DNA of 49,529 nt from Ignavibacteriales bacterium (GTDB taxonomy: Bacteria; Bacteroidota; Ignavibacteria; T3Sed10-11). Of this stretch, positions 1 to 9,109 are shown piece by piece (position 1 is the first letter of the stretch; every line of letters begins with the position of its first letter). Location of the stretch: positions 1 through 49,529 of the forward strand of contig PWYR01000094.1 in assembly GCA_003567775.1 (NCBI GenBank). The letters run 5' to 3'. Under the pieces are notes generated by a model, which was not told the origin of the DNA, did not search any database, and was given only the letters and a program-made list of their open reading frames with translations. Position numbers and translations under genes: made by a program.

Positions 1-301
1 TTCCTAATCGCACGACTTTGTCTATTTCGGGGAACGTAGTCTTCAACTGCCGAGCCATAGGGTATGGCGTCGATACGCTCTTTACTACCTCACCGCTCCG
101 CGGTTGCGTAAACTCTTTAACCACCCGGAATACCCGGTCGGAGTTCTCGTGAAATGTGTCGTATGATAATTCGAACCGGACGTACACGATAATCAAAATA
201 CAACACGCGATCCCCACCGAGAGTCCGCCGACACTGATGACCGAATCGATCTTGTGTTTCCAGAGGTTGCGGAATGAGGTCTTTAGGTAGTTTTTTAGCA
301 T
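1..301 (-). CDS. MacB/FtsX-type ABC permease, N-terminal part (runs off window edge)
   Basis: Reverse strand from ATG at 301 reads MLKNYLKTSFRNLWKHKIDSVISVGGLSVGIACCILIIVYVRFELSYDTFHENSDRVFRVV, open to the edge; same N-terminal pattern as the other permeases. Confidence 0.88.
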   Translation of the reverse strand, partial: MLKNYLKTSFRNLWKHKIDSVISVGGLSVGIACCILIIVYVRFELSYDTFHENSDRVFRVVKEFTQPRSGEVVKSVSTPYPMARQLKTTFPEIDKVVRLG

Positions 302-320
302 TGTGTATCTCCTTTCTTAT

Positions 321-436
321 GCATGGCGCATAGAGCAAAGCGCATAGCGTATGTAATTGACTTGATTGCAGCTTATAGCACCAAGCGCTTTGCACTGCGC
401 TCTTTGCACTGTGCGCTTTGCGCTTGGCGCTATGCC
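321..436. repeat. CGCATAGAGCAAAGCGCATAG-type imperfect palindrome
   Basis: gcatggcgcatagagcaaagcgcatag ... gcgctttgcgcttggcgctatgcc. Confidence 0.7.
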
Positions 437-2814
437 TACTCATATCTAAGCGCCTCGACAGGATTCGCCATCGCAGCTCTGATCGCTTTTGCACACACCG
501 TGATAATAGCAATAATCAACATAAGTAACCCTGCCAGTGCAAATATCCACCAGCTTAAATCAATCCGGTACGCAAAATCTTCCAACCATTTTCCCATTAA
601 ATAATAGCCGGTGGGTGCTGCAATTATAATAGCAATAATAACAAGTTTTGTAAAATCTTTCGATAGTAAAACGATAATGTTCGTTACTGATGCACCAAGC
701 ACTTTACGGATGCCGATTTCTTTCGTACGTTGTTCGGCGATGAAAGCCGCGAGTCCGAACAACCCAAGACAAGCGATGAAGATCGACAGCAGTGCAAACG
801 ACGAGACGATTTGTCGTAATCGTTCCTCTGTCCGGTACATTGCTCTGAACGAATCGTCGAGAAAGCGATAATCGAACGGCATTCCGGGTGCAAATCCTGA
901 GAGTGTTGCCTCTATGTGATCGATTGCCCCGCGTACATTCTCCGGGTCTATACGCGCTGCAAGAATTCCCTGTGCCGACCATCCGGCTCCTTCATGGAGT
1001 TGAAATACAACCGGTCGTATTTCGTGATGTAGCGACGTAAGATGAAAATCTTCTACCACGCCGATAATTTCACCGTCTGTTCCACGAATACCGAACGGCT
1101 TTCCAATCGCTTCTTCCGGCGCCCATCCTAATTCACGGACGAAAGTTTCATTGAGTATATGAGCGCGTCCGATATCGGTTTGAAGGTCGGGGAAAAAATT
1201 TCTACCCGCAATTATCCGCATACCTAATGTTTCGATGAATGACGGATCGACAACTGCAGGTTGAAATCGAATTGTTTCTTTGTCGGTTTCAATATGAGGT
1301 GAAATCTGTTCAGGTTTAATTCCGAGTGAAATACGGAAACGTCCCGGAGTTGCTTCTGATATAGTTGCATTAATTATCGCTGGGTGTTCAATCGTACGTT
1401 CACGTACCTGTTCCCGTAAGTTCCACAGTTGCTGCCCCCGTAAATTAACAAGCGCTACATAATTTCCATCGAAACCGAGATCCTTGGTTTGTATAAAATG
1501 TAATTGATAATAAATTACGCTTACACCGATCATTAAAAGAAACGAGACTGCAAACTGCAGAACGACAAGAGATTTTTTCAGGAGATCGCGTCCGGTTTTC
1601 GTAGTGGTTGGTTTCCTTCCGTAGATGACACGAACCGGATCGAATCTTGAAAGATAAAAAGCCGGATAGGAACCCGAGACGATCCCGATAAAAATGACAA
1701 AAATGCATAATGCGGCAATAGCCCGTCCGTGATGAAAAAGAGCAAGTTCTTTCTCAAATAGAGCATTGAACGCCGGCAACACGGTTTCCGCAAGAAAAAT
1801 TGCCAGTCCGAGCGAGACAAGACTTACCAGAATCGATTCGGTTAAAAATTGCAGTGCAAGCTGTTTACGGGTTGCCCCGAGTGTTTTTCGAATTCCCACT
1901 TCAAGCGCCCGCTTTATACCCTGTGCTGTTGCGAGATTTATATAGTTAATCCCGGCGATTATTAAAACGAATAATGCAGCGAAACCGAAGATGTATAGGT
2001 ATTTCACATCTCCGCGAAAACCATCCGCCCGGTGCATTTCAGATAGATATACTGAAGTCAAGGGGGTGGCGAGCGTAATAGGCGGTTCATTTTTGAAATG
2101 CGGCTCAAGCGCTCTGTAAATCTGTGATTCGAGTAATTCCATGTCGATACGTTCGTTGAGCAGGACATACGTATAATACATATATGCACCCCACCCGTCG
2201 GGTATACGCTGAGAATCCGGAAGCCGCTCGACTGAGGCAATAATGTCAAATTGAATAGTTGAACCCGCCGGTGGATCTTCCATAACGGCGAGAACGGTCA
2301 CAGCATCATCGTTCAGCAGCAGAGTTTCACCTAAGGGATTGATTTCGCCAAAGAATTTCCGGGCAGTGCTTACCGTTAGGATTATACCGTCGATGTGGTT
2401 TAAAGCAGCAAAAGGATCACCTATCACCGGATTGAACGTAAACATTGTAAAGAACGACGGTTCTCCATGAATAATCTGAAAATCATCGCCAAATTCCCGG
2501 GACTCATTTGTCAGACGGGCTGATTGACTCCGAAAGTGTGTAGCAATTTCGACGGATGGAACCTCGTCTTCGAGTGTATGTTTAAGAGGATACGCCGTTG
2601 CAGTACTTCTTCCCCAAAAAGGTGATTCATGTCCAATGAGGACGATTCTGTCGGCGTTTTCGTGAAACCGGTCGAATTGCAGTTCATCGTGGACATACAA
2701 TCCGACAAGTATGCAGACCGTCATGCCGATAGCCAACCCCATTACATTCAGAATAGTATAGAGGGGTCTGCGTCGTAACGAGCGAAAACCGATGAGAAAG
2801 TATTTTCTGAGCAT
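436..2814 (-). CDS. MacB/FtsX-type ABC transporter permease (array copy 1)
   Basis: MLRKYFLIGFRSLRRRPLYTILNVMGLAIGM...ANPVEALRYE; start moved in from ORF start 2877 because the extra residues come from an intergenic repeat. Confidence 0.93.
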   Translation of the reverse strand: MLRKYFLIGFRSLRRRPLYTILNVMGLAIGMTVCILVGLYVHDELQFDRFHENADRIVLIGHESPFWGRSTATAYPLKHTLEDEVPSVEIATHFRSQSARLTNESREFGDDFQIIHGEPSFFTMFTFNPVIGDPFAALNHIDGIILTVSTARKFFGEINPLGETLLLNDDAVTVLAVMEDPPAGSTIQFDIIASVERLPDSQRIPDGWGAYMYYTYVLLNERIDMELLESQIYRALEPHFKNEPPITLATPLTSVYLSEMHRADGFRGDVKYLYIFGFAALFVLIIAGINYINLATAQGIKRALEVGIRKTLGATRKQLALQFLTESILVSLVSLGLAIFLAETVLPAFNALFEKELALFHHGRAIAALCIFVIFIGIVSGSYPAFYLSRFDPVRVIYGRKPTTTKTGRDLLKKSLVVLQFAVSFLLMIGVSVIYYQLHFIQTKDLGFDGNYVALVNLRGQQLWNLREQVRERTIEHPAIINATISEATPGRFRISLGIKPEQISPHIETDKETIRFQPAVVDPSFIETLGMRIIAGRNFFPDLQTDIGRAHILNETFVRELGWAPEEAIGKPFGIRGTDGEIIGVVEDFHLTSLHHEIRPVVFQLHEGAGWSAQGILAARIDPENVRGAIDHIEATLSGFAPGMPFDYRFLDDSFRAMYRTEERLRQIVSSFALLSIFIACLGLFGLAAFIAEQRTKEIGIRKVLGASVTNIIVLLSKDFTKLVIIAIIIAAPTGYYLMGKWLEDFAYRIDLSWWIFALAGLLMLIIAIITVCAKAIRAAMANPVEALRYE

Positions 2815-2857
2815 TGTAAACCTCCCGGTAGTTAGTTTGGTTGTCTTTCCTCGTAAG

Positions 2858-2945
2858 GTGCATAACGCATAGAGCAAAGCGCATAGATTAGATAGAGCAA
2901 CGTAAATAGAATCCGCTTTGCACCATGCGCTATGCTCTATGCGTT
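2858..2945. repeat. CGCATAGAGCAAAGCGCATAG-type imperfect palindrome
   Basis: gcataacgcatagagcaaagcgcatag ... cgctttgcaccatgcgctatgctctatgcg. Confidence 0.75.
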
Positions 2946-3008
2946 GTTTTCTTCGTTAACTTGACAATATTTCCACAATTTCGTATTTTTGGAATATCTA
3001 ACTCCAAA

Positions 3009-4187
3009 ATGCTTAGCAAAATGGAAAAATATATTCCAAGATTTTTTAAAAGTCCCGATCAGAGCTTTTTCCTCTTCGGTCCACGCGGAACAGGGAAATC
3101 CACTTATTTGAAATATCACTTTCCGGATGCCCTTTGGATCGATTTGCTTAAACCGGATGTATTCCGGTCTTATGCAGCCCGTCCGGAACGCATTATAGAA
3201 GCGGTCCGCGGCAATCCGGACAAAAGAACAATTATCGTCGATGAAGTTCAAAAAGTACCCGATATTTTGAGCGCCGTTCATAGTCTCATCGAAGAAAAAA
3301 TAAAGAAAACATTTGTACTCACCGGTTCCAGTGCCCGTAAGTTGAAGCAATCCGGAATTGATTTACTTGCAGGTCGAGTGTTGTATCGAACATTCCATCC
3401 GTTCCTGCTATCTGAATTACCAAAACCTCCCGATTTTGACGAACTATTGGAATTAGGTCTGTTACCCATAGTGATTTCATCTCCAACTCCCAAAGATACC
3501 CTCGATGCATATGTCACTCTCTACATTCGTGAAGAAGTTCAACAGGAGGGATTGGTTCGTAATATCGGTAATTTTTCCCGCTTCCTTGAAGCCGTTAGTT
3601 TCTCGCACGCATCTCTCCTGAATGTCAGCAACGTAGCCAGAGAGTGTGAAATAGAGAGAAAAACCGTCGAGGGATATATACAAATCCTCGAAGATATTTT
3701 GCTGGCATTTCGCTTGCCGGTTTTTACTAAACGTGCACAGCGTGCTTTGGTTTCCCGTCCGAAATTTTATATTTTTGATACCGGGGTCTTTCAAAGTTCG
3801 CGTCCTATAGGATCGCTCGACCGTCCTGAAGAAATCGCCGGCGCCGCTTTGGAAGGTTTGGTTGCTCAGCACCTTCGCGCCTGGAATGCCTATAAGGGCA
3901 ATCATTACGAACTTTACTTTTGGCGTTCGCGGAGCGGCGTCGAAGTCGATTTCATATTGTACGGCAAACATGATATATATGCGATCGAAGTTAAAAACAC
4001 CAATCGTATTCGTCCGGAGGATTTGCGTCCGTTGAAAGAATTTCGCACCGACTACCCTCAAAGCCGGACAACCTTTTTGTACCGGGGAAATGAAAAGCTT
4101 CTGATCGATCATATTCAGTGTATTCCCGTTGAATTATTTTTAAAACAATTGTCTCCGGATTTCGAGTTATCTTCACTTTTCACATAG
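3009..4187 (+). CDS. AAA family ATPase with DUF4143-like C-terminus
   Basis: Walker A GPRGTGKST, IIVDEVQKVP, LTGSSARKLK, C-terminal FWRSRSGVEVDFIL nuclease-like motif; opposite strand to the array. Confidence 0.88.
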   Translation: MLSKMEKYIPRFFKSPDQSFFLFGPRGTGKSTYLKYHFPDALWIDLLKPDVFRSYAARPERIIEAVRGNPDKRTIIVDEVQKVPDILSAVHSLIEEKIKKTFVLTGSSARKLKQSGIDLLAGRVLYRTFHPFLLSELPKPPDFDELLELGLLPIVISSPTPKDTLDAYVTLYIREEVQQEGLVRNIGNFSRFLEAVSFSHASLLNVSNVARECEIERKTVEGYIQILEDILLAFRLPVFTKRAQRALVSRPKFYIFDTGVFQSSRPIGSLDRPEEIAGAALEGLVAQHLRAWNAYKGNHYELYFWRSRSGVEVDFILYGKHDIYAIEVKNTNRIRPEDLRPLKEFRTDYPQSRTTFLYRGNEKLLIDHIQCIPVELFLKQLSPDFELSSLFT

Positions 4188-4249
4188 CGCATAGCGTGGT
4201 GTTTCCGATCCATTTACGCTTTGCTCAATGCGCCATGCGCTCTGCTCAT
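4182..4249. repeat. CGCATAGAGCAAAGCGCATAG-type imperfect palindrome
   Basis: acatagcgcatagcg ... cgctttgctcaatgcgccatgcgctctgc. Confidence 0.65.
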
Positions 4250-6621
4250 TCATACCGCAATGCTTCGACCGGGTTTGCAACCGCAGCCCGAACCGCCTGA
4301 AAACTCACGGTTGCAAGTGCAATAATCGTGGAGACAACGGCAACGAGGACAAATAACCACGGCTCAAGAGAAACTCTGTAGGCGAAGTTTTCCAGCCAGT
4401 TGTTCATAATAAACCATGCGAACGGCCATACAATCACGTTTGCAATCAGAATGAGTTTGATGAAATCCCACGTTAGCAACGTTACAAGCTGCGGCGCCGC
4501 AGCGCCGAGTGTTTTCCGTATGCCCATCTCTTTTGTGCGGCGTTCGGCGGCAAATGCCGATAATCCGAACAATCCGAGACCGCCGAGTATGGCGGCGAAT
4601 ATTGCGAAGTAAAGAACTATTTTTGCAGTCCGTTCTTCGGTGCGATATAAAAAGTTGTGATACTCGTTCATAAACCGGAATGAAAAGGGTATTTCAGACT
4701 CAAAGGCACTCCAGGTGTTTTTAAGGTGTTCAACGGCGCCCGGTATATCGTTCCCGGCGATACGGACATTCATATATTGTTTGAAACGATCATTCGGAAA
4801 ATTCGTAATGACCATCGGTACCGGTTTGACATGCAACGATTCAAAGTTAAAATCTTTAACGATGCCGATGATGTTGCCCGACATCACATTTTCCAGCTCT
4901 GCGTATGCACCGACCGGTTCCAGGAGTCCGAGCGCTGCCGCTGCTGTTTCGTTAATGATGAGAGCTTCGAAACGGTCGGTAGGGAATGCGGGATCGAAGC
5001 TTCGTCCCGATTTCATTACAAGTCCGAAAGTTTTGAAGAAATCCTCATCGACGAATAACGCGGTGACGTCATATCTGGCGCCGGGTTCGAGGGTAAGACT
5101 CCAACCGCCGTACACATTGCCGATAACACGGTGAGTTGAGGATGCATGTAATATCGAAGGATGCCGCATCAACTCGTTTTTGAATTCTTCCGTACGGCTT
5201 TGAATCGATGGTGTAGTCGTTTGGAAGTAAAGTAAATTCTCTCTGTCATAACCGATATCAACCGATTGGAAATGCCGCAATTGCTGATAGATGGTTATCG
5301 TTGCAAAAATCAATCCTATGACGATTGAAAACTGAAAAACGACGAGCACTTTGCGGATACGTGTCTGCGACCGTTCACCATGAAATGCACCTTTGAGAAT
5401 TCGAGCCGGTTGAAAGCCCGATAAATAAAAAGCAGGATAACAACCCGCGAACAGACCGATGAGGATAGCAACTGCAAATATGAATCCGATAAATGTTAAA
5501 TCGCCTGCATAATGAACCGACTCAGGAAGTTGTGCCAGTGTTCTGAATGACGGCAGTACCAGTTCGACAAAAACGAGTGCGAACAAAAACGCGATCATTG
5601 AAAAGATAACCGACTCCCCGAGAAATTGACGTATCAATGAGAACCGGTCGCTGCCGGATACTTTTCGTATGCCGACTTCCCGGGCGCGGTGCATCGAACG
5701 CGCGGTGGTAAGATTCATGAAATTAACGGCAGCGATAAATATGATCAGAATCGCAATTGCGGAAAAAATGTATACATACCGGATATCTCCGCTGACGGCT
5801 GCATATTTTGTATCACTGTACAGATAAATATCGGTTAACGGCTCGAAAAACGGTCTGAACATTACCGGCTGCTCGCCGTTGACATACCTATCGAGAAAAG
5901 CTTGTAGTGGTTCTTCGATGTCGTTAGGTGACGTTCCATTGCGGAATAAAACATACGTGTAAAAGTTAGCCGCGTGATAAATGTCGAGCGCCCCGGGCCC
6001 CATCTGCGATTCGTGTTCCAACGTGTTCAATGAAATCAGGAAGTCGAACTGTATATGTGAGTTCTCCGGAACATCCGCGAAGACACCGGTAACGGTCACA
6101 TCGTATTGATCGTTGAAATTGAGCACTTTCCCAATCGGATTTTCATCACCGAAATATTTCCGGGCGGTACGCTCCGACAGAGCTGCGGTGAACGGTTCAC
6201 GAAGAATTGTTTCCCGATCGCCCAGAATGACGGGGAACGAGAAGAATTCAAACAACGATCCGTCGGCGAAGTGAATACTCTGACTGAACTTTTTTTCACC
6301 TGCGGTTATTGCGACCGGTCGCCACGGCATAATGCGGGCGTAGTTTTCAACGGCGGAAAATGTCTCAGTAAATCGAGGGCCATATCCCGGCGGCGACATT
6401 GCGAGTTTTTCCGACTGCCCGTTTGTTTCGACAGAAACACTGACGCGGTATATATTTTCCCGGTTTTCATGAAAAAGATCGTAACTCAGCTCGTACCGCA
6501 CCCATAGCGTAATCAGAATAAATCCGGTCAGACCGACGACGAGACCGAAGATATTGATCGATGAAAATAGTTTGTTCCGCGTCAGATTGCGGAGTGTTAT
6601 TTTAATGTAGTAAGAATTCAT
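4246..6621 (-). CDS. MacB/FtsX-type ABC transporter permease (array copy 2)
   Basis: MNSYYIKITLRNLTRNKLFSSINIFGLVVGL...ANPVEALRYE. Confidence 0.94.
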   Translation of the reverse strand: MNSYYIKITLRNLTRNKLFSSINIFGLVVGLTGFILITLWVRYELSYDLFHENRENIYRVSVSVETNGQSEKLAMSPPGYGPRFTETFSAVENYARIMPWRPVAITAGEKKFSQSIHFADGSLFEFFSFPVILGDRETILREPFTAALSERTARKYFGDENPIGKVLNFNDQYDVTVTGVFADVPENSHIQFDFLISLNTLEHESQMGPGALDIYHAANFYTYVLFRNGTSPNDIEEPLQAFLDRYVNGEQPVMFRPFFEPLTDIYLYSDTKYAAVSGDIRYVYIFSAIAILIIFIAAVNFMNLTTARSMHRAREVGIRKVSGSDRFSLIRQFLGESVIFSMIAFLFALVFVELVLPSFRTLAQLPESVHYAGDLTFIGFIFAVAILIGLFAGCYPAFYLSGFQPARILKGAFHGERSQTRIRKVLVVFQFSIVIGLIFATITIYQQLRHFQSVDIGYDRENLLYFQTTTPSIQSRTEEFKNELMRHPSILHASSTHRVIGNVYGGWSLTLEPGARYDVTALFVDEDFFKTFGLVMKSGRSFDPAFPTDRFEALIINETAAAALGLLEPVGAYAELENVMSGNIIGIVKDFNFESLHVKPVPMVITNFPNDRFKQYMNVRIAGNDIPGAVEHLKNTWSAFESEIPFSFRFMNEYHNFLYRTEERTAKIVLYFAIFAAILGGLGLFGLSAFAAERRTKEMGIRKTLGAAAPQLVTLLTWDFIKLILIANVIVWPFAWFIMNNWLENFAYRVSLEPWLFVLVAVVSTIIALATVSFQAVRAAVANPVEALRYE

Positions 6622-6633
6622 TTTGTTTCCCGA

Positions 6634-8994
6634 TTATTCATAACGTAATGACTCAACAGGATTTGCAACCGCCGTACGTATTGCCTGATAGCTTACCGTT
6701 GTCAGTGCTATTACCAATGCCAATAAACCCGATGCCGCAAATACCCACCAGCTAATGCTAATCCGGTATTCAAAATCCTGCAGCCACGTGTTCATGAAAT
6801 AATATGCAACCGGCGCCGCAATGACGACGGCAATGAACACAAGTTTAATAAATTCTTTCGAGTGTAATCCGGCAATCCCTGCGAACGATGCGCCGAGTAC
6901 TTTGCGAATGCTCATTTCTTTCCTGCGTTGCTCGGCGGTAAATGAAGACAAACCGAACAGTCCCAGTGCTGAGATAATCACGGCGAATATAGCGAAGTAT
7001 TGTGAAAGTTTACCTATACGCATCTCACTCCGGTACAGTGCGGCGTACCGCTCATTGACAAAACGATAGTCGAACGGATAAGCCGGATTAAAGTTTTCGT
7101 GAGCTTGTTGAATTCTCTCCAGTGTATTTCTGATGTCATCGGTTTGCACCCTGATATAGCCCGCTTGCATAGTGGGAATTGACGGATTTAAAAGCATAAA
7201 GAGCGGAGCTACTCCATTGCGCAGGTGCTCATAATGAAAATCTTTAAGCACACCGATAATCTCGGCGTCCTGTCCCCAGAGTGTAATGGAGCTATTCACC
7301 GGGTCCTCGATTTCCATAATATCGATAGCTGTTTCATTGAGTATCACCTTTGCCGAGTCGGCGCCATATTCACGGGAAAAAGCCCGTCCGTTTGCCATCT
7401 CGAACCCGAATGTCTCAATTAGGTCGTAATCTACCCAGATAGACTCGAATAGCACATGCTCATCGGGGTCTTTTCCCGGCCAGCCGACGCCGCTTGTATT
7501 ATTACTTCTCCCGAGAAAATGATGTGTCGATCGTGAAATGTTCGTATTACCCGGAATTGCCAGCACCTCGCTTCGAAACGGTTCCCAATTTGCACGCAAT
7601 TCCCCTTCAATCGGGAAATAGAGCAGATTTTCTTTTTCATAGCCGAGATTCTTAGTCTGTACATATTGTATTTGCATATATATCAAAATTGTCGAAACGA
7701 TTAATACAATCGAAAGCGAGAACTGGAAGACGACGAGTCCTTTCCGTATCAGTACTTCTCCTTTTGAGGATATGACCTTACCTTTCAGCGTCTTCACGGG
7801 GTCGAATGCAGATAGGAAAAATGCTGGATAACTCCCCGCGACGAGACCGGTTATCAGCGTTATGCCCGCGAGCATGAGATATATATTCAACGTTGTTAAA
7901 TCGAGAGTTACCTGTTTATCTGTCAGGTTGTTAAATGCAGGTAAGAAAAGTTCGACCAGTATCAACGCGACGATCAGCGAGAAAAAGGAAACGACTATCG
8001 ACTCGCCGATATATTGACCGATCAACGACCCTCTGCCGGCGCCGATCGATTTACGAATGCCAACTTCCCTCGCCCGTGTTATTGACCGGGCAGTGCTGAG
8101 GTTCATAAAGTTAACGCACGCAATGAGCAGGACGAATACGGCGATAATCGAAAAAAGCCGTACATATTCAATACGTCCGCCGACAACCTGACCGTGCTCG
8201 AATCGACCGTGTAAATAAAGATCGGCAAACGGATATAAAAACAGATCTACCACAGATCCTTCATTTCGTTCCTTGATAAAGTTTTTAATTTTATCGCTGA
8301 CCAGTTCGGGATCGACGCCGGCACGAAGTTTGGCAAGCGTACGGGGACCATTGTTTCCCCAGGAGTTCACCCATTCATTCCTGGTTTCGAAATCATGAAA
8401 CGGAAGAATAAAATCGAATTGCAATGTTGAATTTTCCGGAAATGTCCGGTACACGCCGACAACTTTATATAACCGGTCGCCCTCGACTACCATTGTTTGA
8501 TTCAGCGGGATTTCATCGGAGAAAATTTTTCCGGCAAATTCGTCGGAGACCACTATTGTATTCGGTTCTGTCAACCATTCAGCGGGATTACCACTAACGA
8601 TATCGAACGTGAGGATATTAACAATATCGGGCCGGGCATAGATGCCGCTTCCTTTGAGTGAATTAGCGTTGTGGGTGAACAGATAATTTATATTCCATGT
8701 ATAGGTAGCGGCGTACTCGAATTCCGGTACTTCTTCCACGAGCGCAGGTGCAAGAGGACCCGGCGTAGCCGTAAAGGTAAATACCTGGCCGTTCGCATAT
8801 ACCTGATGTTCCATCACCTGGTAGATGCGGTCGATATCGTCATGATACCGGTTTACGCTTAACTCATCGAGTACCCAGAGTAATATGAGAATACTGCATG
8901 CGAGTCCGATCGACAACCCGGATACATTAATTAAAAATGAACTTTTATGACGGGTGAAATTTCTGAATGCGGTTTTAAGATAGTTTGTTAACAT
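6634..8994 (-). CDS. MacB/FtsX-type ABC transporter permease (array copy 3)
   Basis: MLTNYLKTAFRNFTRHKSSFLINVSGLSIGL...ANPVESLRYE. Confidence 0.94.
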   Translation of the reverse strand: MLTNYLKTAFRNFTRHKSSFLINVSGLSIGLACSILILLWVLDELSVNRYHDDIDRIYQVMEHQVYANGQVFTFTATPGPLAPALVEEVPEFEYAATYTWNINYLFTHNANSLKGSGIYARPDIVNILTFDIVSGNPAEWLTEPNTIVVSDEFAGKIFSDEIPLNQTMVVEGDRLYKVVGVYRTFPENSTLQFDFILPFHDFETRNEWVNSWGNNGPRTLAKLRAGVDPELVSDKIKNFIKERNEGSVVDLFLYPFADLYLHGRFEHGQVVGGRIEYVRLFSIIAVFVLLIACVNFMNLSTARSITRAREVGIRKSIGAGRGSLIGQYIGESIVVSFFSLIVALILVELFLPAFNNLTDKQVTLDLTTLNIYLMLAGITLITGLVAGSYPAFFLSAFDPVKTLKGKVISSKGEVLIRKGLVVFQFSLSIVLIVSTILIYMQIQYVQTKNLGYEKENLLYFPIEGELRANWEPFRSEVLAIPGNTNISRSTHHFLGRSNNTSGVGWPGKDPDEHVLFESIWVDYDLIETFGFEMANGRAFSREYGADSAKVILNETAIDIMEIEDPVNSSITLWGQDAEIIGVLKDFHYEHLRNGVAPLFMLLNPSIPTMQAGYIRVQTDDIRNTLERIQQAHENFNPAYPFDYRFVNERYAALYRSEMRIGKLSQYFAIFAVIISALGLFGLSSFTAEQRRKEMSIRKVLGASFAGIAGLHSKEFIKLVFIAVVIAAPVAYYFMNTWLQDFEYRISISWWVFAASGLLALVIALTTVSYQAIRTAVANPVESLRYE

Positions 8995-9109
8995 GAATTA
9001 TTCCTTATCATTTGTCTTTACTTTTTAGTAAACGTCAAACGTGAAACGTGAAAACGATTCACCCCTTCGATGATAGTCATTTCTCTTTTCACACATCACT
9101 TTTCATATA

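Noticed and set aside
117-512. 131-aa minus-strand ORF
   Set aside because: Wrong frame over the N-terminus of the partial permease and a palindromic repeat; no recognizable domain
3477-4112. 211-aa minus-strand ORF
   Set aside because: Antisense to the AAA/DUF4143 gene, which has clear Walker motifs
4715-5134. Antisense ORFs of 110-140 aa inside permease 2 and similar ones elsewhere
   Set aside because: Shadow ORFs opposite well-supported permease coding sequence, with low-complexity frame-shifted content
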